Both the position numbers and the translations under genes were made by a program. A DNA stretch of 64,000 bases from positions 45,474 to 109,473 of the forward strand of contig CAYNML010000009.1 of the NCBI GenBank assembly GCA_964398185.1, read 5' to 3'. Under the pieces are notes generated by a model. The model did no database searches. It had not been told where the DNA came from and was given only the letters and a program-made list of their open reading frames with translations. Each line of letters starts with the position of its first letter. The stretch's first letter is position 1. Shown in pieces: positions 8,778 through 18,180 of this stretch. This DNA is from Fen-1058 sp964398185. Lineage in GTDB: Bacteria > Chloroflexota > Anaerolineae > Fen-1058.

Positions 8778-8887
8778 CGTCATTGCGAGCGCTTCCTGCG
8801 AAGCAATCTCCTTTCGACCGGTACTGAGATTGCTTCGTCGCGAACAGCGCTCACCTGCCCCGCGCCGTTGGCGGGGTCGCAATGACG
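8778..8887. repeat. Mosaic palindrome type A (CGTCATTGCGAG...)
   Basis: The outer arms CGTCATTGCGA (8778-8788) and TCGCAATGACG (8877-8887) are perfect complements. An inner stem pairs GAAGCAATCTC (8800-8810) with GAGATTGCTTC (8826-8836). The 234-base space between the two glycan genes holds only this element and two heptad tracts. A second copy is at 38205-38288. Its size and nested arms resemble a non-autonomous palindromic mobile element. Confidence 0.75.
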
Positions 8888-8925
8888 CACGTTGGTGACA
8901 ATAATCCCGCTGAACCCGGAAGAGC

Positions 8926-8946
8926 CGTTACTCTTTACTCGTTAGG
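8926..8946. repeat. Heptad tract (CGTTACT-type)
   Basis: Three 7-base units, CGTTACT, CTTTACT, CGTTAGG, ending 4 bases before the stop of the DUF2298 gene. It uses the same unit as the tract at 8719-8740, on the other side of the palindrome. Confidence 0.7.
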
Positions 8947-8950
8947 CACG

Positions 8951-11455
8951 TCACGGCACCTGATAAATCGTAACTCCGCCCTGCTGGAACGCCGCCGGCA
9001 GATACTGCGCAAACTTCGCCAGCCCGGCGGGCGGATAACGCCGCTGCTCGTTCGGGCCGACGACGACGTAGCGCACCTTTAAGTCACGCAGCAATTCCAG
9101 CATGCGATTCGCATCGCCCGTCGTGTAAATCTCATCGATCTGCGCCGCGCGCGGACCCTGGATGTCGTAGTTGCCGCGCCACTGACCTTCGTGACCCGCC
9201 CACCCCACTACGGTGGGCAAGCCCGTCCACGCCGACAGGCGCGACATCTCGGCGTGATACTGATCGCCGGGTGTTTCCAGAATCACGGGATTACCCTGCC
9301 CGTTCGCCATCAGCCATTGGGCCGCCGCGTAATCATCGGGTGCGAACTGGCCGGTGAACTTGAGTGCATCCAGCATTGGCGCGCTCGCTCCCGCCGTCAG
9401 CGTGGGCAGCGCCATCGCCGGGAAGAATAGCCCCAGCGCCACAACCACCACCACGACCGCCGCCGCCACCGCGCGCACGACGCGGTGCAAGCGGCCGCCC
9501 GCAATTAAATAGTACGCCGCAAACGCCGAGGCCACCGCCCACAGCGCCCACGCTTGATAGTAGAACTTGAAGATCGTGTTCATGCGATAGCCGAAGCCAT
9601 CGACAAGATAGAAGAACTCCGTACCGATGGTCAACAGCAAGCCGACCCCGAAGAGCAGCAGCGCAAAATCGATCGGCGATGCGGGTTGACGCGAAGTGTC
9701 CGTCTCGATCTCGCTTGGCTTCCGCCGCGCGATCCACAACAACACGATCGCCGCCAGCGCGATGCCGATCAAGATGGGCGTCCATGGACTGAGCAAGCGC
9801 GCCATCAAATGATCGGTGAGGCTCAGGCCGTTCTGCGCCATCGCCGCCGCTACGTTGTCGAGCGCCGCACGCGCCCGCTCAGAGATCGCCGTCATGCCGA
9901 CGCCCAACACACTGGCAATCAGCGCCAGCAGCACGACAAATCCGATCCCGCCACCGACCGCCTTGGCAAGGAAGGGCACAACACGCAGCTGCTTGCCTTT
10001 CGCCGCCAGATAGATCAGCGCCAGGCCGAACATCAGCCCGATGATCAGATATGGCCCGAACATCACGAAGAACTGCGGGAAGCGCGTGCCATTGTAGATA
10101 TTCGGCGCGATGCCGCCCGCCTGCGAAGTGAAGCCGCGATAGAACGGCAGATACAGCGCCACGCCGATCGCGCCGAGCACGGCCACATCGATCGTCACTT
10201 CCCACAAACGCGGCTTGTGCGCGCGCCAGTAACCCAGGCCCAGCGCCATCATCAACACAAAGGCGTAGATCGGAAAATCCCACGTGTTCAAAAAGCCCAG
10301 GCTGCCCACCGCCAGCGCATACAACGGCCACAGCGGCGCGCGTTGCGGTCCCCGCCACAGCGACGTGATCGCGCCGCGCGCCGCACCCTGATACAAATTC
10401 AGCGCCAGCGCCATGATCACCAGCGCAAAGGGCAGCGCCAGCACGTGCGGATGCATGTCACCCAGAATGTAACTGAACTGCGGAAACTCGTCGATGACTT
10501 CCTGATAGGACGACGCGCTGGCCGCTGGCAGTCCCGTAATCTGCGCCAACAGCGGACTCACTTGCTCCGGCGGATAGTCATGAATCACGCGCGATGATCG
10601 CCACCACCACCAGCCCTGGCGCGGCGTCCACCACGGCATTTCGGGAGGATTTTGCACGGCGGGGCCGTTGAGCTCCAGAATATCCAGCCAGCGCCAGAAC
10701 TCCGGCGAGCCAACGTTACTCGCGTGTGCCACCTCCAGCGGTCCCTGGAAGTTGCCCATCACGGCCAGCATCACCGCGCCCAGCGTGGCGAAGATGATGG
10801 CCGCGGTCTTGGCCTGGCGCTTGAACGCCAACACCAGATTGCCCACCACGCCAAACGCGCTGGCCGCGGCGAGCGCGAACCAGAAGGCATTGCTCAGGCT
10901 GAAGGCCGCACCCGCCGCCACACCCGTCAACTGGTGCATCAACGACATCATCACGTAACCAAAGTAATAATAGGCGATGGCGTAACCCGACAGCCACGGA
11001 TCGAGCGGCGGGAATGTGGCGCTGCGATTGATCGCGTTGAAGAAGGCAAACTCCATCGGCTTTTCGGTGGTCGACAGATCGGGCGCGTGGGCGCGGAAGA
11101 CCGCCCAGCCGATCAACGCCACGGCAAAGACGATCTCATACGCGATGAACAGCCAGCGGTAGTCGCGCCACAGGCCGCGCAGATCGGCGCGCTGGTCATC
11201 GCCCCGCCAGCCCCACACACTGGCCAGCGCCACGCCGATCAGCACCACGAGGATGCCGCCCGTCGAGTTCTGAATCACGCCCAACGAAGCCAGCAGCCAC
11301 AGGCCATACGACACGAACAGCAACCCGAGCGGCTTGACCAGCATGTAGCCGCGATCGGGCAGCCAGCGCAGCCAGCGCGTCACCACCGGCCACGCGGCCC
11401 AGCCCAGAATCTGGATAATCAACCACCACATGAAGACAGCAATGGGTTCGGACAT
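8951..11455 (-). CDS. DUF2298 (Chlor_Arch_YYY) polytopic membrane protein
   Basis: 834 residues, more than a dozen membrane segments, beginning MSEPIAVFMWWLIIQILGWAAWP. Hallmarks of the family are present: FAFFNAINRSATFPPLDPW, then YYYFGYVMMSLMHQLTG, the extracellular loop FSYILGDMHPHVLALPFAL near residue 345, and LGFLNTWDFPIYAF. A soluble C-terminal part carries GWAGHEGQWRG and RYVVVGPNEQRRY. DUF2298 proteins share the GT-C-like layout and occur mainly in Chloroflexi and Archaea; their reaction is not established. The tandem setting with GT39 proteins points to surface glycan synthesis. Confidence 0.85.
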   Translation of the reverse strand: MSEPIAVFMWWLIIQILGWAAWPVVTRWLRWLPDRGYMLVKPLGLLFVSYGLWLLASLGVIQNSTGGILVVLIGVALASVWGWRGDDQRADLRGLWRDYRWLFIAYEIVFAVALIGWAVFRAHAPDLSTTEKPMEFAFFNAINRSATFPPLDPWLSGYAIAYYYFGYVMMSLMHQLTGVAAGAAFSLSNAFWFALAAASAFGVVGNLVLAFKRQAKTAAIIFATLGAVMLAVMGNFQGPLEVAHASNVGSPEFWRWLDILELNGPAVQNPPEMPWWTPRQGWWWWRSSRVIHDYPPEQVSPLLAQITGLPAASASSYQEVIDEFPQFSYILGDMHPHVLALPFALVIMALALNLYQGAARGAITSLWRGPQRAPLWPLYALAVGSLGFLNTWDFPIYAFVLMMALGLGYWRAHKPRLWEVTIDVAVLGAIGVALYLPFYRGFTSQAGGIAPNIYNGTRFPQFFVMFGPYLIIGLMFGLALIYLAAKGKQLRVVPFLAKAVGGGIGFVVLLALIASVLGVGMTAISERARAALDNVAAAMAQNGLSLTDHLMARLLSPWTPILIGIALAAIVLLWIARRKPSEIETDTSRQPASPIDFALLLFGVGLLLTIGTEFFYLVDGFGYRMNTIFKFYYQAWALWAVASAFAAYYLIAGGRLHRVVRAVAAAVVVVVVALGLFFPAMALPTLTAGASAPMLDALKFTGQFAPDDYAAAQWLMANGQGNPVILETPGDQYHAEMSRLSAWTGLPTVVGWAGHEGQWRGNYDIQGPRAAQIDEIYTTGDANRMLELLRDLKVRYVVVGPNEQRRYPPAGLAKFAQYLPAAFQQGGVTIYQVP

Positions 11456-11464
11456 GATAAGTCA

Positions 11465-11494
11465 GTTAATCAGGGATCGGTTAATCAGAGATCG
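11465..11494. repeat. Tandem duplication of a 15-base unit
   Basis: Two copies of GTTAATCAGRGATCG, one mismatch apart, fill the space between the DUF2298 gene start and the end of the next gene upstream. The 15-base period (7+8) is near twice the heptad period seen elsewhere. Confidence 0.7.
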
Positions 11495-11496
11495 GG

Positions 11497-11937
11497 TCAA
11501 CGGCGTGGCAGATCGCCGGGATCAGGCTCCGGGCGGTCGACGTTGATGTCATGACCGGGCTCATTCTTGCCCGGTTGCTCACGTTTCAAGTAATCGATGT
11601 AACCGTTTAGCAGGTGTTGCGCTTCGCCGGCCAGATCGCGCGCCTGACGATAAAGATGTTCAGAAATGTAGCCCAACTCGCGCGCAGCGCGCAAATGATT
11701 TTCTGTTTCGCTGAGCGATCCACGCGCATTGTAACAAAACCGGACGCGATCGCGGTAGTAGAAACGCCCATGACCTTCGGCGATATTCGCCCCGACGCTT
11801 TTACTGGAACGGCGGATTTGATCGGCCAGGTCCCACTTCTCTTCTGGAGGCAGGTGTGGAACCACTTCACGGTGCGTCAATAGCATCAAAGCATGAGCCT
11901 TTTGCCAAGCCTGCAAACTCTCAAACCCTTCCGCCAT
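11497..11937 (-). CDS. Four-helix bundle protein (23S rRNA IVS-protein/S23 family)
   Basis: 146 residues from the ATG at 11937 (MAEGFESLQAWQKAHALML), chosen because GGAGG lies 4 bases upstream; the in-frame ATG at 11955 has no RBS. Markers of the family are the LQAWQKAHALM opening, DQIRRSSKSVGANIAEGHGR, SLSETENHLRAARELGYIS and a final helix with a charged tail (DRPEPDPGDLPRR). The family was named from proteins encoded in 23S rRNA intervening sequences but also occurs as stand-alone genes of unknown role. It lies between two DUF2298 genes and is probably co-transcribed. Confidence 0.85.
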   Translation of the reverse strand: MAEGFESLQAWQKAHALMLLTHREVVPHLPPEEKWDLADQIRRSSKSVGANIAEGHGRFYYRDRVRFCYNARGSLSETENHLRAARELGYISEHLYRQARDLAGEAQHLLNGYIDYLKREQPGKNEPGHDINVDRPEPDPGDLPRR

Positions 11938-11992
11938 ACCAGCCTCCTTTCGCATTGCCTGTCAGTAATCGATGCCTGGCTAGGACCTGATT

Positions 11993-12026
11993 GACCGATC
12001 ACCCATTAACCGATCACTGATTACCG
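11993..12026. repeat. Degenerate short tandem tract (ACCGATCAC type)
   Basis: CCGATCACCCATTAA is followed by CCGATCACTGATTAC: two degenerate copies, of which the second enters the last codons of the gene ending at 12021. It resembles the neighbouring 15-base duplication. Confidence 0.55.
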
Positions 12027-15000
12027 TACCACTTCATAAATCTTCGTTCCCTCATTCTGGAAGACAACCTTCAACGTCCCTTCGGCCGCCATCTGATCGA
12101 ACTTGGTCAAACTTGGCGAGATGTAAGTCGGATCGAGCGTCAGGGCAGGATCGAACCCTTCGGGTGCATAGGTGGCGCGCTCCAGCGGCCCGACGACGAT
12201 GTACTTCACATTGTAGCGATTCAACACTTCCTGCGCTACTGCTGGATCGAGCGTGCGATACAGGGTGGACACATCCTGCAAGCGCCGATCGATCACCCAG
12301 CCCGGCATGATCGATCGCTGCTGGCGCTGATGCCAGTCCCAACCGATGATGGTGGGCAGCCCCGTATTGATCGAGATGCGCGATCCCCACTGATACAACC
12401 CGACGTTCAACAGGCCGGAACCCGCCTCGGCGACGACGGGCGTGCCCTGCACGTTGTCTTGCAGCCACTGAATGGCTTCGTAATCCCACTGCAACTTATA
12501 CGCCGGAATGCCGTACTCGGCCACTGTCATGTAATCCGTGCCGTTGAGACCTGGCGCCTGATTCGCCACCCAGCGATCGCTGATCTTGTTGGGCGTCGCC
12601 GTCAGCACATAGAAGAACGACGCCGCCGCCAGCACGCCCATGCAGCCCTTCCACAACCACGCGCCCCAGCCGTGCCAGCGCTGCAACCGATCGGCCAGCC
12701 AGCCCAGCGCCACCGCCGCGCTGATGCCCAGCAAAATCCACACCTGCAAGTAGAATTTGAAGGTCGTGTTCATGCGGCTGATGTCACCCTTCAACACGAC
12801 GATCTCCACCACCAGCGTCAAGCCCAACGCCAGACACACGACAAAATACCAGAAGCGCTGCGCGGCTGCCAGGCGCGGTCGCACGGCCAGCGCGATGCAG
12901 ACCACCACGATCGGCAGGACAATCAGCGCCACGTCGCGCTGCGTCTTGAGCATGAGTCCGTCGAGGTTGATGATCTCGCGGTTCGCGCGATACAGCAGGG
13001 CGATCAGCACGACCAGGATTACGCCGCCCACAATCGCCGCCCAGCGCCAACCCTTCAACGCGCCCCACACGGTCCGCCACCAGCGCCAGCCCCAACGCTT
13101 GATCTCCCACAGAATGAACGTGACGATGGGGAACAGGAACAGCAGATGGATGTTGAGATACGCCCACCACGGCGTCAGCGATCCCTTCCATTCTTCGATA
13201 CTGGAATAGGCCGTGGCGTAACTGCGCGTGAACGGCGTGAACGCCACAATGCCAATCAAGACAAAGCCCGCTGTGCGAGCGATGAAACGCACCCACGACG
13301 AGACACGATCGAGCGGTTCGTTGGCCCACGTGCCCATGAACAACGCGGCCACGCCGATCACCAGATAAGTCGGATAATCCCACGTGTTCGTCGGGCGGAG
13401 CGCGCCGGCGGCCAGCCCCCCCAACCCGATCGAGACGACGCCGCCCCACGTCCAGAGCGGCGGACGCGTGAGCCAGCTCACGGCCAGCGCCAGCACCAGC
13501 AGCGTCAGCGGCATGGCGATCATGTGCGCGTGCAGATCGGCGTACAAGAACGTGAAGTACGGAAATTCCGAGATGGGACCCGCTTCCGACGGCGGCGCGG
13601 GGATCTCGCGCGTGGGGGTGAAGTACCACCACTCGGGGCGCATGAGGCTCTTCAACTCGGTCTTGTCCTGCGTCATCTTGACGATGCCCTGCACGGTATC
13701 GGCCACCTGCTTCAACGGCGTGATGGTGCTCTGGAACGTCTCGCCGCCGTATTTGCTGATCTGCTGCTGCACCACCTGCACGCCGCCCAGGTTGCCCATG
13801 AACACCACAAACACCGCCGCGATGACGCCAATCACCGCCGGATCTTTCAGCCAGTATGATCGATCGCGCACCCAGCGCCCGAAGGCCTGCACCAGATTGA
13901 ACGCCACGCAGAACGCGCCCAGCGCCGTCAGCGCAAACAACGTCGGAATCGCGAAGTTGTACGCGATCGACGGCAGGATGCCCAACAATTTCGTCAGCGC
14001 CGCAATCAGTACGAAGCCAAAATAGTAATATGTGATCTGCCCGCCCGCGTGCCACGGATCGTACGGCGGGAAGTACTGGCTCTTGATCACCGCGTTGAGG
14101 TAGGCAAAGTCCATCGGCTTCTCACCGCCCATGACGGGATGCCACAGATCGGGATTGCCGAAACGCACGAGCAGGAAGAATAGGAAGGCCGCGCCGAACA
14201 GCGCTTCTTCGATCAACAATGTGCGGCGCTGATCTTTGAAGAACGCGCGCAGTTCCACGCGCTGCCGCCACGCGGCCATACCGCCCACGAGGCCCAGCCC
14301 CAGCACGCTGAGCAGAATCGTTGTGCGTGTGAACGGCACAATCTGGTAACTGGCGAGGAACCAGATGGCGAACACGGCGACGAGCAGCCCTGCCATGCGC
14401 GCGATGCCATAGCCGCGATCACGCAGCCCGGGGGCCGCCGCAAAGACAAGCGGGAAAGCGAACAGCCCGATCAGGAAGATCGCCGCATACCACACCAGCC
14501 CGCCGATCAACGGCGCTTGATTGAGCAGCCCGTTCCGATCGAACAGGTCCGACCACGTGCCCGTTTCCTGCTGTGCCTGCCAGACTTTGTCGGACAACAT
14601 CAAGCCGCCGGCCGCCGCCGCATAATCTTTGGGCGAGATGTCATTGAGGATCGTGCTCAGATCAACCTTGCTCAGCACGGCGCGCACCTTTTCCGGATCG
14701 AAGTCCGGCGTCTTCTCGAAGATCAACACGCGCGGATGATCGTACACGCTGAAGGCTTCTTCGGCGGGCGGCATGGGCACGTTGATCAAGCTGCGGCACG
14801 TCTCCACGCCGGCCTGTGGGCAGCGCGTGGGATCAGGCCATAAGCCCATGTACTGCGTTGTCTCTTGATCGGGGAAGTTGAACGGCCCCAGCGTGGGATA
14901 CGCTTCAAACGAGCCGACCAGCTTGAATCCCAGTTCACCGCTGAACATGGCCCGATAGTATTCCGTCGTCAGCGGGAAGTGCCGCGGCTGACGCGACATA

Positions 15001-17048
15001 GGCGCATACGCGCGTGCGCTGGCCATCGTCACGTAGTCGCTTTGATTCAGCCAATCCACCAGCGCGTTCAATTTCTCCGGCGTGTCTTCCCACTGCCGCT
15101 GCACCTCGACGCCATGATAGATGCTGTAACCGTCGCGGCCGCCCACGCGCACCGGCACCGTTTCATCCCACGATTCCACGGCGATGGTGCTGCTCTCGGC
15201 TTGCAGCGGCGCGCCGTTGACGGCGGTGAGCAGCGCGAAGTAATCACCGGCGGGCAGCGTCACCGGCGCAAAGTTGAACGTGAACGATCCGCCGCGCGCA
15301 CCCGCCTGCTCGACGTTGGCCGTCAAGTCAGCTGAAGCGATCGGGTTGGCGCCGTCCGGCGAAGTGCTGATCGTCAGGCGCAGCGTCTCCGGCTCGACAT
15401 CGCCGTTGAGATCGATCAACCGATTCACGCTGGCCGTGTGCAGGGTGCTGTCGGCCTCCGTCTGGAAGAAGGCCGCCGCCGGCTGATTGTTCTCCAGCAG
15501 GATGGTGGTATTCAAGAACGGGAGTTGAATCGCTTTGGCCGCGCCGTCCTGCTCGACGCGCAAGGTCACCGCCGTCGGCACATTCTCGAAGATCCATGCG
15601 GAGGCAGCAACGCGCGTGGTGGTCTGCCGATAGATGTCGGTGAAGGCGAAGGCCCAGCCATACGCGCCGACGATGACGAACGCCGTCACGGCGATCGAGA
15701 CCGCGCGCCACAAGGTGGTCCGTCGGGCGCGCGTGGCGCGATCGAGCAGCGCCACCAGACCGGCCGCCGCCAGGATCGACAGGAAGGGATAGATCGGCAG
15801 TTGATAGCGAACCGATTTGACGAAGGCCGATCCCATCCACACGAAGTAACCGGTGACCCACAACCAGATCAGCAGCGAACGCGACTGCGCCACACTGCTG
15901 ACCCAATCCATGATCTTGCCGTGCCGATTGCGCAAATACGGCGTGATGAACGTCTGCCACGCGGCCCACGCCCAACCGATCCAGGCCGCCAGCCCCAACG
16001 GCAGGCCCATGCCCCAGAAAACGATGTTGACCCACGGGAACACCAGCGGCGTCCGCTCGGACCACTGGATGCCCGGCGGCCCGCCCGGGTCTTCGCCGGA
16101 ATTCAATTTCTGCGCGTAGGCCATGTTGCTCGACCAGCGCTCGTCGAAGCGCAGCAAACCGTCGAAGGCGTAAGGCATGAAGATGCGGAAAGCGATCAAC
16201 GCAGCAAAGCCGGCTACCACTAAACGCGCCAACGCGCCTTCGATAGATGCTTTGCGCTGCGGATCGCGCCACTGGCGGAAGACGGGCACGAACAAAGCGA
16301 CAGCCAAAATCCCGACGATGGGCGCGACGTTGATGCGACTCGCCACCGCCAGGCCGCTGGCGACGCCCGCCGCAATTGTATCGAGCCACGAGAAGGTATC
16401 GCCCAGACGGATGATGAAGAACAGCGCCGCGACGACGAAGAACGTGGCGAAAATATCGGCGGTGTAGAAGTGCGACTGCTGAATCTGCATCACCGTAGCC
16501 GCACCCAGCGCCGCCGCCAACAGGCCGGCCTTCACGCCAAATAGCCGCTTGCCGATGAGAAACATGAAGATCAGCGTGAACAGATCGAAGATGGCTGACA
16601 GCGCGCGGCCCAATAACTGCACACCCTGATAACTGGCAAACGGATACGTCATGCCATCTTTCGATAGGCACAGTTGCTCGTTCGCTTTGCACACACCATC
16701 AAGAATATCGGCTGTGTAGCGTGTGATGAAGATGGGCAGATCGCCGTAGACGAACAGGCCAAAGCCCTTGGTGTACGGATTCAGCGGCGAGGTCTGCGAG
16801 TCGAAGTATTCGTTCAGGTCCGCCGCCGGTTGAATGGCCGACGTCACTTGCGAAAGGAAGTTCTCGTCGGGATGCAGCGGATGGCCCTGGCTCCAGTCCA
16901 ATCCGCCGAGGCGGAAGTACGCGCCGAAAGCAAGGATGCCCAACAGCAGCAATGCCACAGGTAGCCACGTCCAGCGCTTTTTGGCGGCAGGTGCGGGTGG
17001 AGCAACAGTTTCAGGTTGAGGTGATGTCGTCGTCGGTTCGATGGTCAT
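12021..17048 (-). CDS. GT-C glycosyltransferase fused to a DUF2298 module
   Basis: 1675 residues, two membrane modules in one chain. Residues about 30-480 are GT39-like: after the first helix comes FRLGGLDWSQGHPLHPDENFLSQ, with the D-E pair of the GT-C active site, then QQSHFYTADIFATFF. A large extracytoplasmic stretch (about 490-830) is mostly beta-type sequence. Residues about 860-1675 repeat the DUF2298 plan: MDFAYLNAVIKSQYFPPYDPW, ITYYYFGFVLIAALTKLLG, FPYFTFLYADLHAHMIAMPL and LRPTNTWDYPTYL. Both modules resemble separate neighbours, so this looks like a fused version of the pair at 6926-11455. Polyprenyl-linked donors are likely; the acceptor is unknown. Confidence 0.85.
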   Translation of the reverse strand: MTIEPTTTSPQPETVAPPAPAAKKRWTWLPVALLLLGILAFGAYFRLGGLDWSQGHPLHPDENFLSQVTSAIQPAADLNEYFDSQTSPLNPYTKGFGLFVYGDLPIFITRYTADILDGVCKANEQLCLSKDGMTYPFASYQGVQLLGRALSAIFDLFTLIFMFLIGKRLFGVKAGLLAAALGAATVMQIQQSHFYTADIFATFFVVAALFFIIRLGDTFSWLDTIAAGVASGLAVASRINVAPIVGILAVALFVPVFRQWRDPQRKASIEGALARLVVAGFAALIAFRIFMPYAFDGLLRFDERWSSNMAYAQKLNSGEDPGGPPGIQWSERTPLVFPWVNIVFWGMGLPLGLAAWIGWAWAAWQTFITPYLRNRHGKIMDWVSSVAQSRSLLIWLWVTGYFVWMGSAFVKSVRYQLPIYPFLSILAAAGLVALLDRATRARRTTLWRAVSIAVTAFVIVGAYGWAFAFTDIYRQTTTRVAASAWIFENVPTAVTLRVEQDGAAKAIQLPFLNTTILLENNQPAAAFFQTEADSTLHTASVNRLIDLNGDVEPETLRLTISTSPDGANPIASADLTANVEQAGARGGSFTFNFAPVTLPAGDYFALLTAVNGAPLQAESSTIAVESWDETVPVRVGGRDGYSIYHGVEVQRQWEDTPEKLNALVDWLNQSDYVTMASARAYAPMSRQPRHFPLTTEYYRAMFSGELGFKLVGSFEAYPTLGPFNFPDQETTQYMGLWPDPTRCPQAGVETCRSLINVPMPPAEEAFSVYDHPRVLIFEKTPDFDPEKVRAVLSKVDLSTILNDISPKDYAAAAGGLMLSDKVWQAQQETGTWSDLFDRNGLLNQAPLIGGLVWYAAIFLIGLFAFPLVFAAAPGLRDRGYGIARMAGLLVAVFAIWFLASYQIVPFTRTTILLSVLGLGLVGGMAAWRQRVELRAFFKDQRRTLLIEEALFGAAFLFFLLVRFGNPDLWHPVMGGEKPMDFAYLNAVIKSQYFPPYDPWHAGGQITYYYFGFVLIAALTKLLGILPSIAYNFAIPTLFALTALGAFCVAFNLVQAFGRWVRDRSYWLKDPAVIGVIAAVFVVFMGNLGGVQVVQQQISKYGGETFQSTITPLKQVADTVQGIVKMTQDKTELKSLMRPEWWYFTPTREIPAPPSEAGPISEFPYFTFLYADLHAHMIAMPLTLLVLALAVSWLTRPPLWTWGGVVSIGLGGLAAGALRPTNTWDYPTYLVIGVAALFMGTWANEPLDRVSSWVRFIARTAGFVLIGIVAFTPFTRSYATAYSSIEEWKGSLTPWWAYLNIHLLFLFPIVTFILWEIKRWGWRWWRTVWGALKGWRWAAIVGGVILVVLIALLYRANREIINLDGLMLKTQRDVALIVLPIVVVCIALAVRPRLAAAQRFWYFVVCLALGLTLVVEIVVLKGDISRMNTTFKFYLQVWILLGISAAVALGWLADRLQRWHGWGAWLWKGCMGVLAAASFFYVLTATPNKISDRWVANQAPGLNGTDYMTVAEYGIPAYKLQWDYEAIQWLQDNVQGTPVVAEAGSGLLNVGLYQWGSRISINTGLPTIIGWDWHQRQQRSIMPGWVIDRRLQDVSTLYRTLDPAVAQEVLNRYNVKYIVVGPLERATYAPEGFDPALTLDPTYISPSLTKFDQMAAEGTLKVVFQNEGTKIYEVVR

Positions 17049-17080
17049 AGAAAGTCACGCGAATATATTGTTCACAGCAG

Positions 17081-17180
17081 NNNNNNNNNNNNNNNNNNNN
17101 NNNNNNNNNNNNNNNNNNNNNNNNNNNNNNNNNNNNNNNNNNNNNNNNNNNNNNNNNNNNNNNNNNNNNNNNNNNNNNNN
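17081..17180. other. Assembly gap (100 N) with duplicated 55-bp contig ends
   Basis: Positions 17026-17080 and 17181-17235 are identical over 55 bases. A fixed 100-N spacer between exactly overlapping contig ends is a scaffolding artefact; the true sequence is probably continuous with one copy. The duplicate includes the start codon of the gene at 17048, so the copy after the gap contains a spurious second start. Confidence 0.9.
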
Positions 17181-17238
17181 GTCGTCGTCGGTTCGATGGT
17201 CATAGAAAGTCACGCGAATATATTGTTCACAGCAGCGA

Positions 17239-17336
17239 CGTCATTGCCGCGCGCCTCCGGCGGGAATCCACAGACACAACCAGCGGTATGGCATGGCGGC
17301 GGCCTGGATGCCCGACGAAAGCACTCGGGCATGACG
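17239..17336. repeat. Mosaic palindrome type B (CGTCAT...ATGACG)
   Basis: About 98 bp with ends CGTCATTGCC and GGGCATGACG. Inside are GGCGGGAATCCA and TGGATGCCCGACGAAAGC, the same modules as the elements at 46118-46220 and 55219-55336. It lies right after the FkbM gene and before the gap and so fills the space with no room for a gene. Confidence 0.7.
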
Positions 17337-17344
17337 TGTGAGAA

Positions 17345-18127
17345 TCAGTTTCTCGTCGCGTATAAGTAACCCAAATAATCGTGCACCGGATTGGGCTGCA
17401 CCTGCACTTGAAAGCCGGCGCGCTGCAAGAGCTGCACCAACTCGTCGTGCTGTCCGGCAGACGTGTTGTCGTGATACTCCAAGGCGATGCGCTCAATGCG
17501 CTGCAATAGCCCGGCATCCATACTGCGCAAGATCGCATACTCGCCGCCTTCGATGTCCATCTTCAGGAAATCGCAGCGATCAAGTCTGTACTCATCAAAA
17601 ACCTGTTGCAACGTAATCGCTTGCACTTCGATCGTCTGCGTGCCCGCCTGCGTCGTCGAATGCTGCACGGCCTCGCCCAGCCCGATGTTCAGCGCCAGCG
17701 ATCCTGGCTTCTCAGCGATGGCGCACGGCTGCGCGGTAACATGCGGCAAGTTGTTCAGCGCCACGTTCTGCTGCAACAGCGCAAACGATTCCGGGAACGG
17801 CTCGAAGGCCAGCACGCGGCCGTGGGGATTGCGCTGCGCGGCGCAGGCCGTAAAATCGCCCAGCCCCGCGCCGATGTCGATGATCGTCCAGCCGTCTTGC
17901 AAGATCAGGCCGTTCTCATAATCCCGATCGAGACACGTCTCCTTGACGACCCACACATCCATGGCCGTGCGCACGCGGAACTGCAAGCCGCTTCCGCGCA
18001 GGTGAATCATCAAGGGTGCACTTTGTCTTTGTCCAGCGAACAGCGCAACCACTTTGGCGCGTGGTGAAACGTGCCATAGCAATTTCGGAACTGAACGGGC
18101 GTAATAAATCAGGCCAGATAAACGCAT
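17345..18127 (-). CDS. FkbM-family SAM-dependent methyltransferase
   Basis: 260 residues from the ATG at 18127 (MRLSGLIYYARS); an in-frame GTG three codons earlier is also possible and neither has an RBS. The SAM-binding motif is IIDIGAGLGDFTACAAQ, followed by VLAFEPFPESFALLQQN (the acidic ribose-binding position), then FLKMDIEGGEYAIL, the signature of the FkbM group, which O-methylates sugars and other small molecules. Its place among glycosyltransferases suggests methylation of a sugar in the surface glycan. Confidence 0.85.
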   Translation of the reverse strand: MRLSGLIYYARSVPKLLWHVSPRAKVVALFAGQRQSAPLMIHLRGSGLQFRVRTAMDVWVVKETCLDRDYENGLILQDGWTIIDIGAGLGDFTACAAQRNPHGRVLAFEPFPESFALLQQNVALNNLPHVTAQPCAIAEKPGSLALNIGLGEAVQHSTTQAGTQTIEVQAITLQQVFDEYRLDRCDFLKMDIEGGEYAILRSMDAGLLQRIERIALEYHDNTSAGQHDELVQLLQRAGFQVQVQPNPVHDYLGYLYATRN

Positions 18128-18159
18128 TTTGAACACGGAAACGTAGTGCGTGGACTGCC

Positions 18160-18180
18160 TTTACGCATTACGCTTTACGC
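18160..18180. repeat. Heptad tract (TTTACGC-type) providing a stop codon
   Basis: TTTACGC, ATTACGC, TTTACGC in tandem. Read on the minus strand it supplies the TAA stop of the methyltransferase gene at 18175. Confidence 0.75.

Noticed and set aside
17181..17235. A second start codon and leader copy after the gap
   Set aside because: Exact duplicate of 17026-17080 created by scaffolding.
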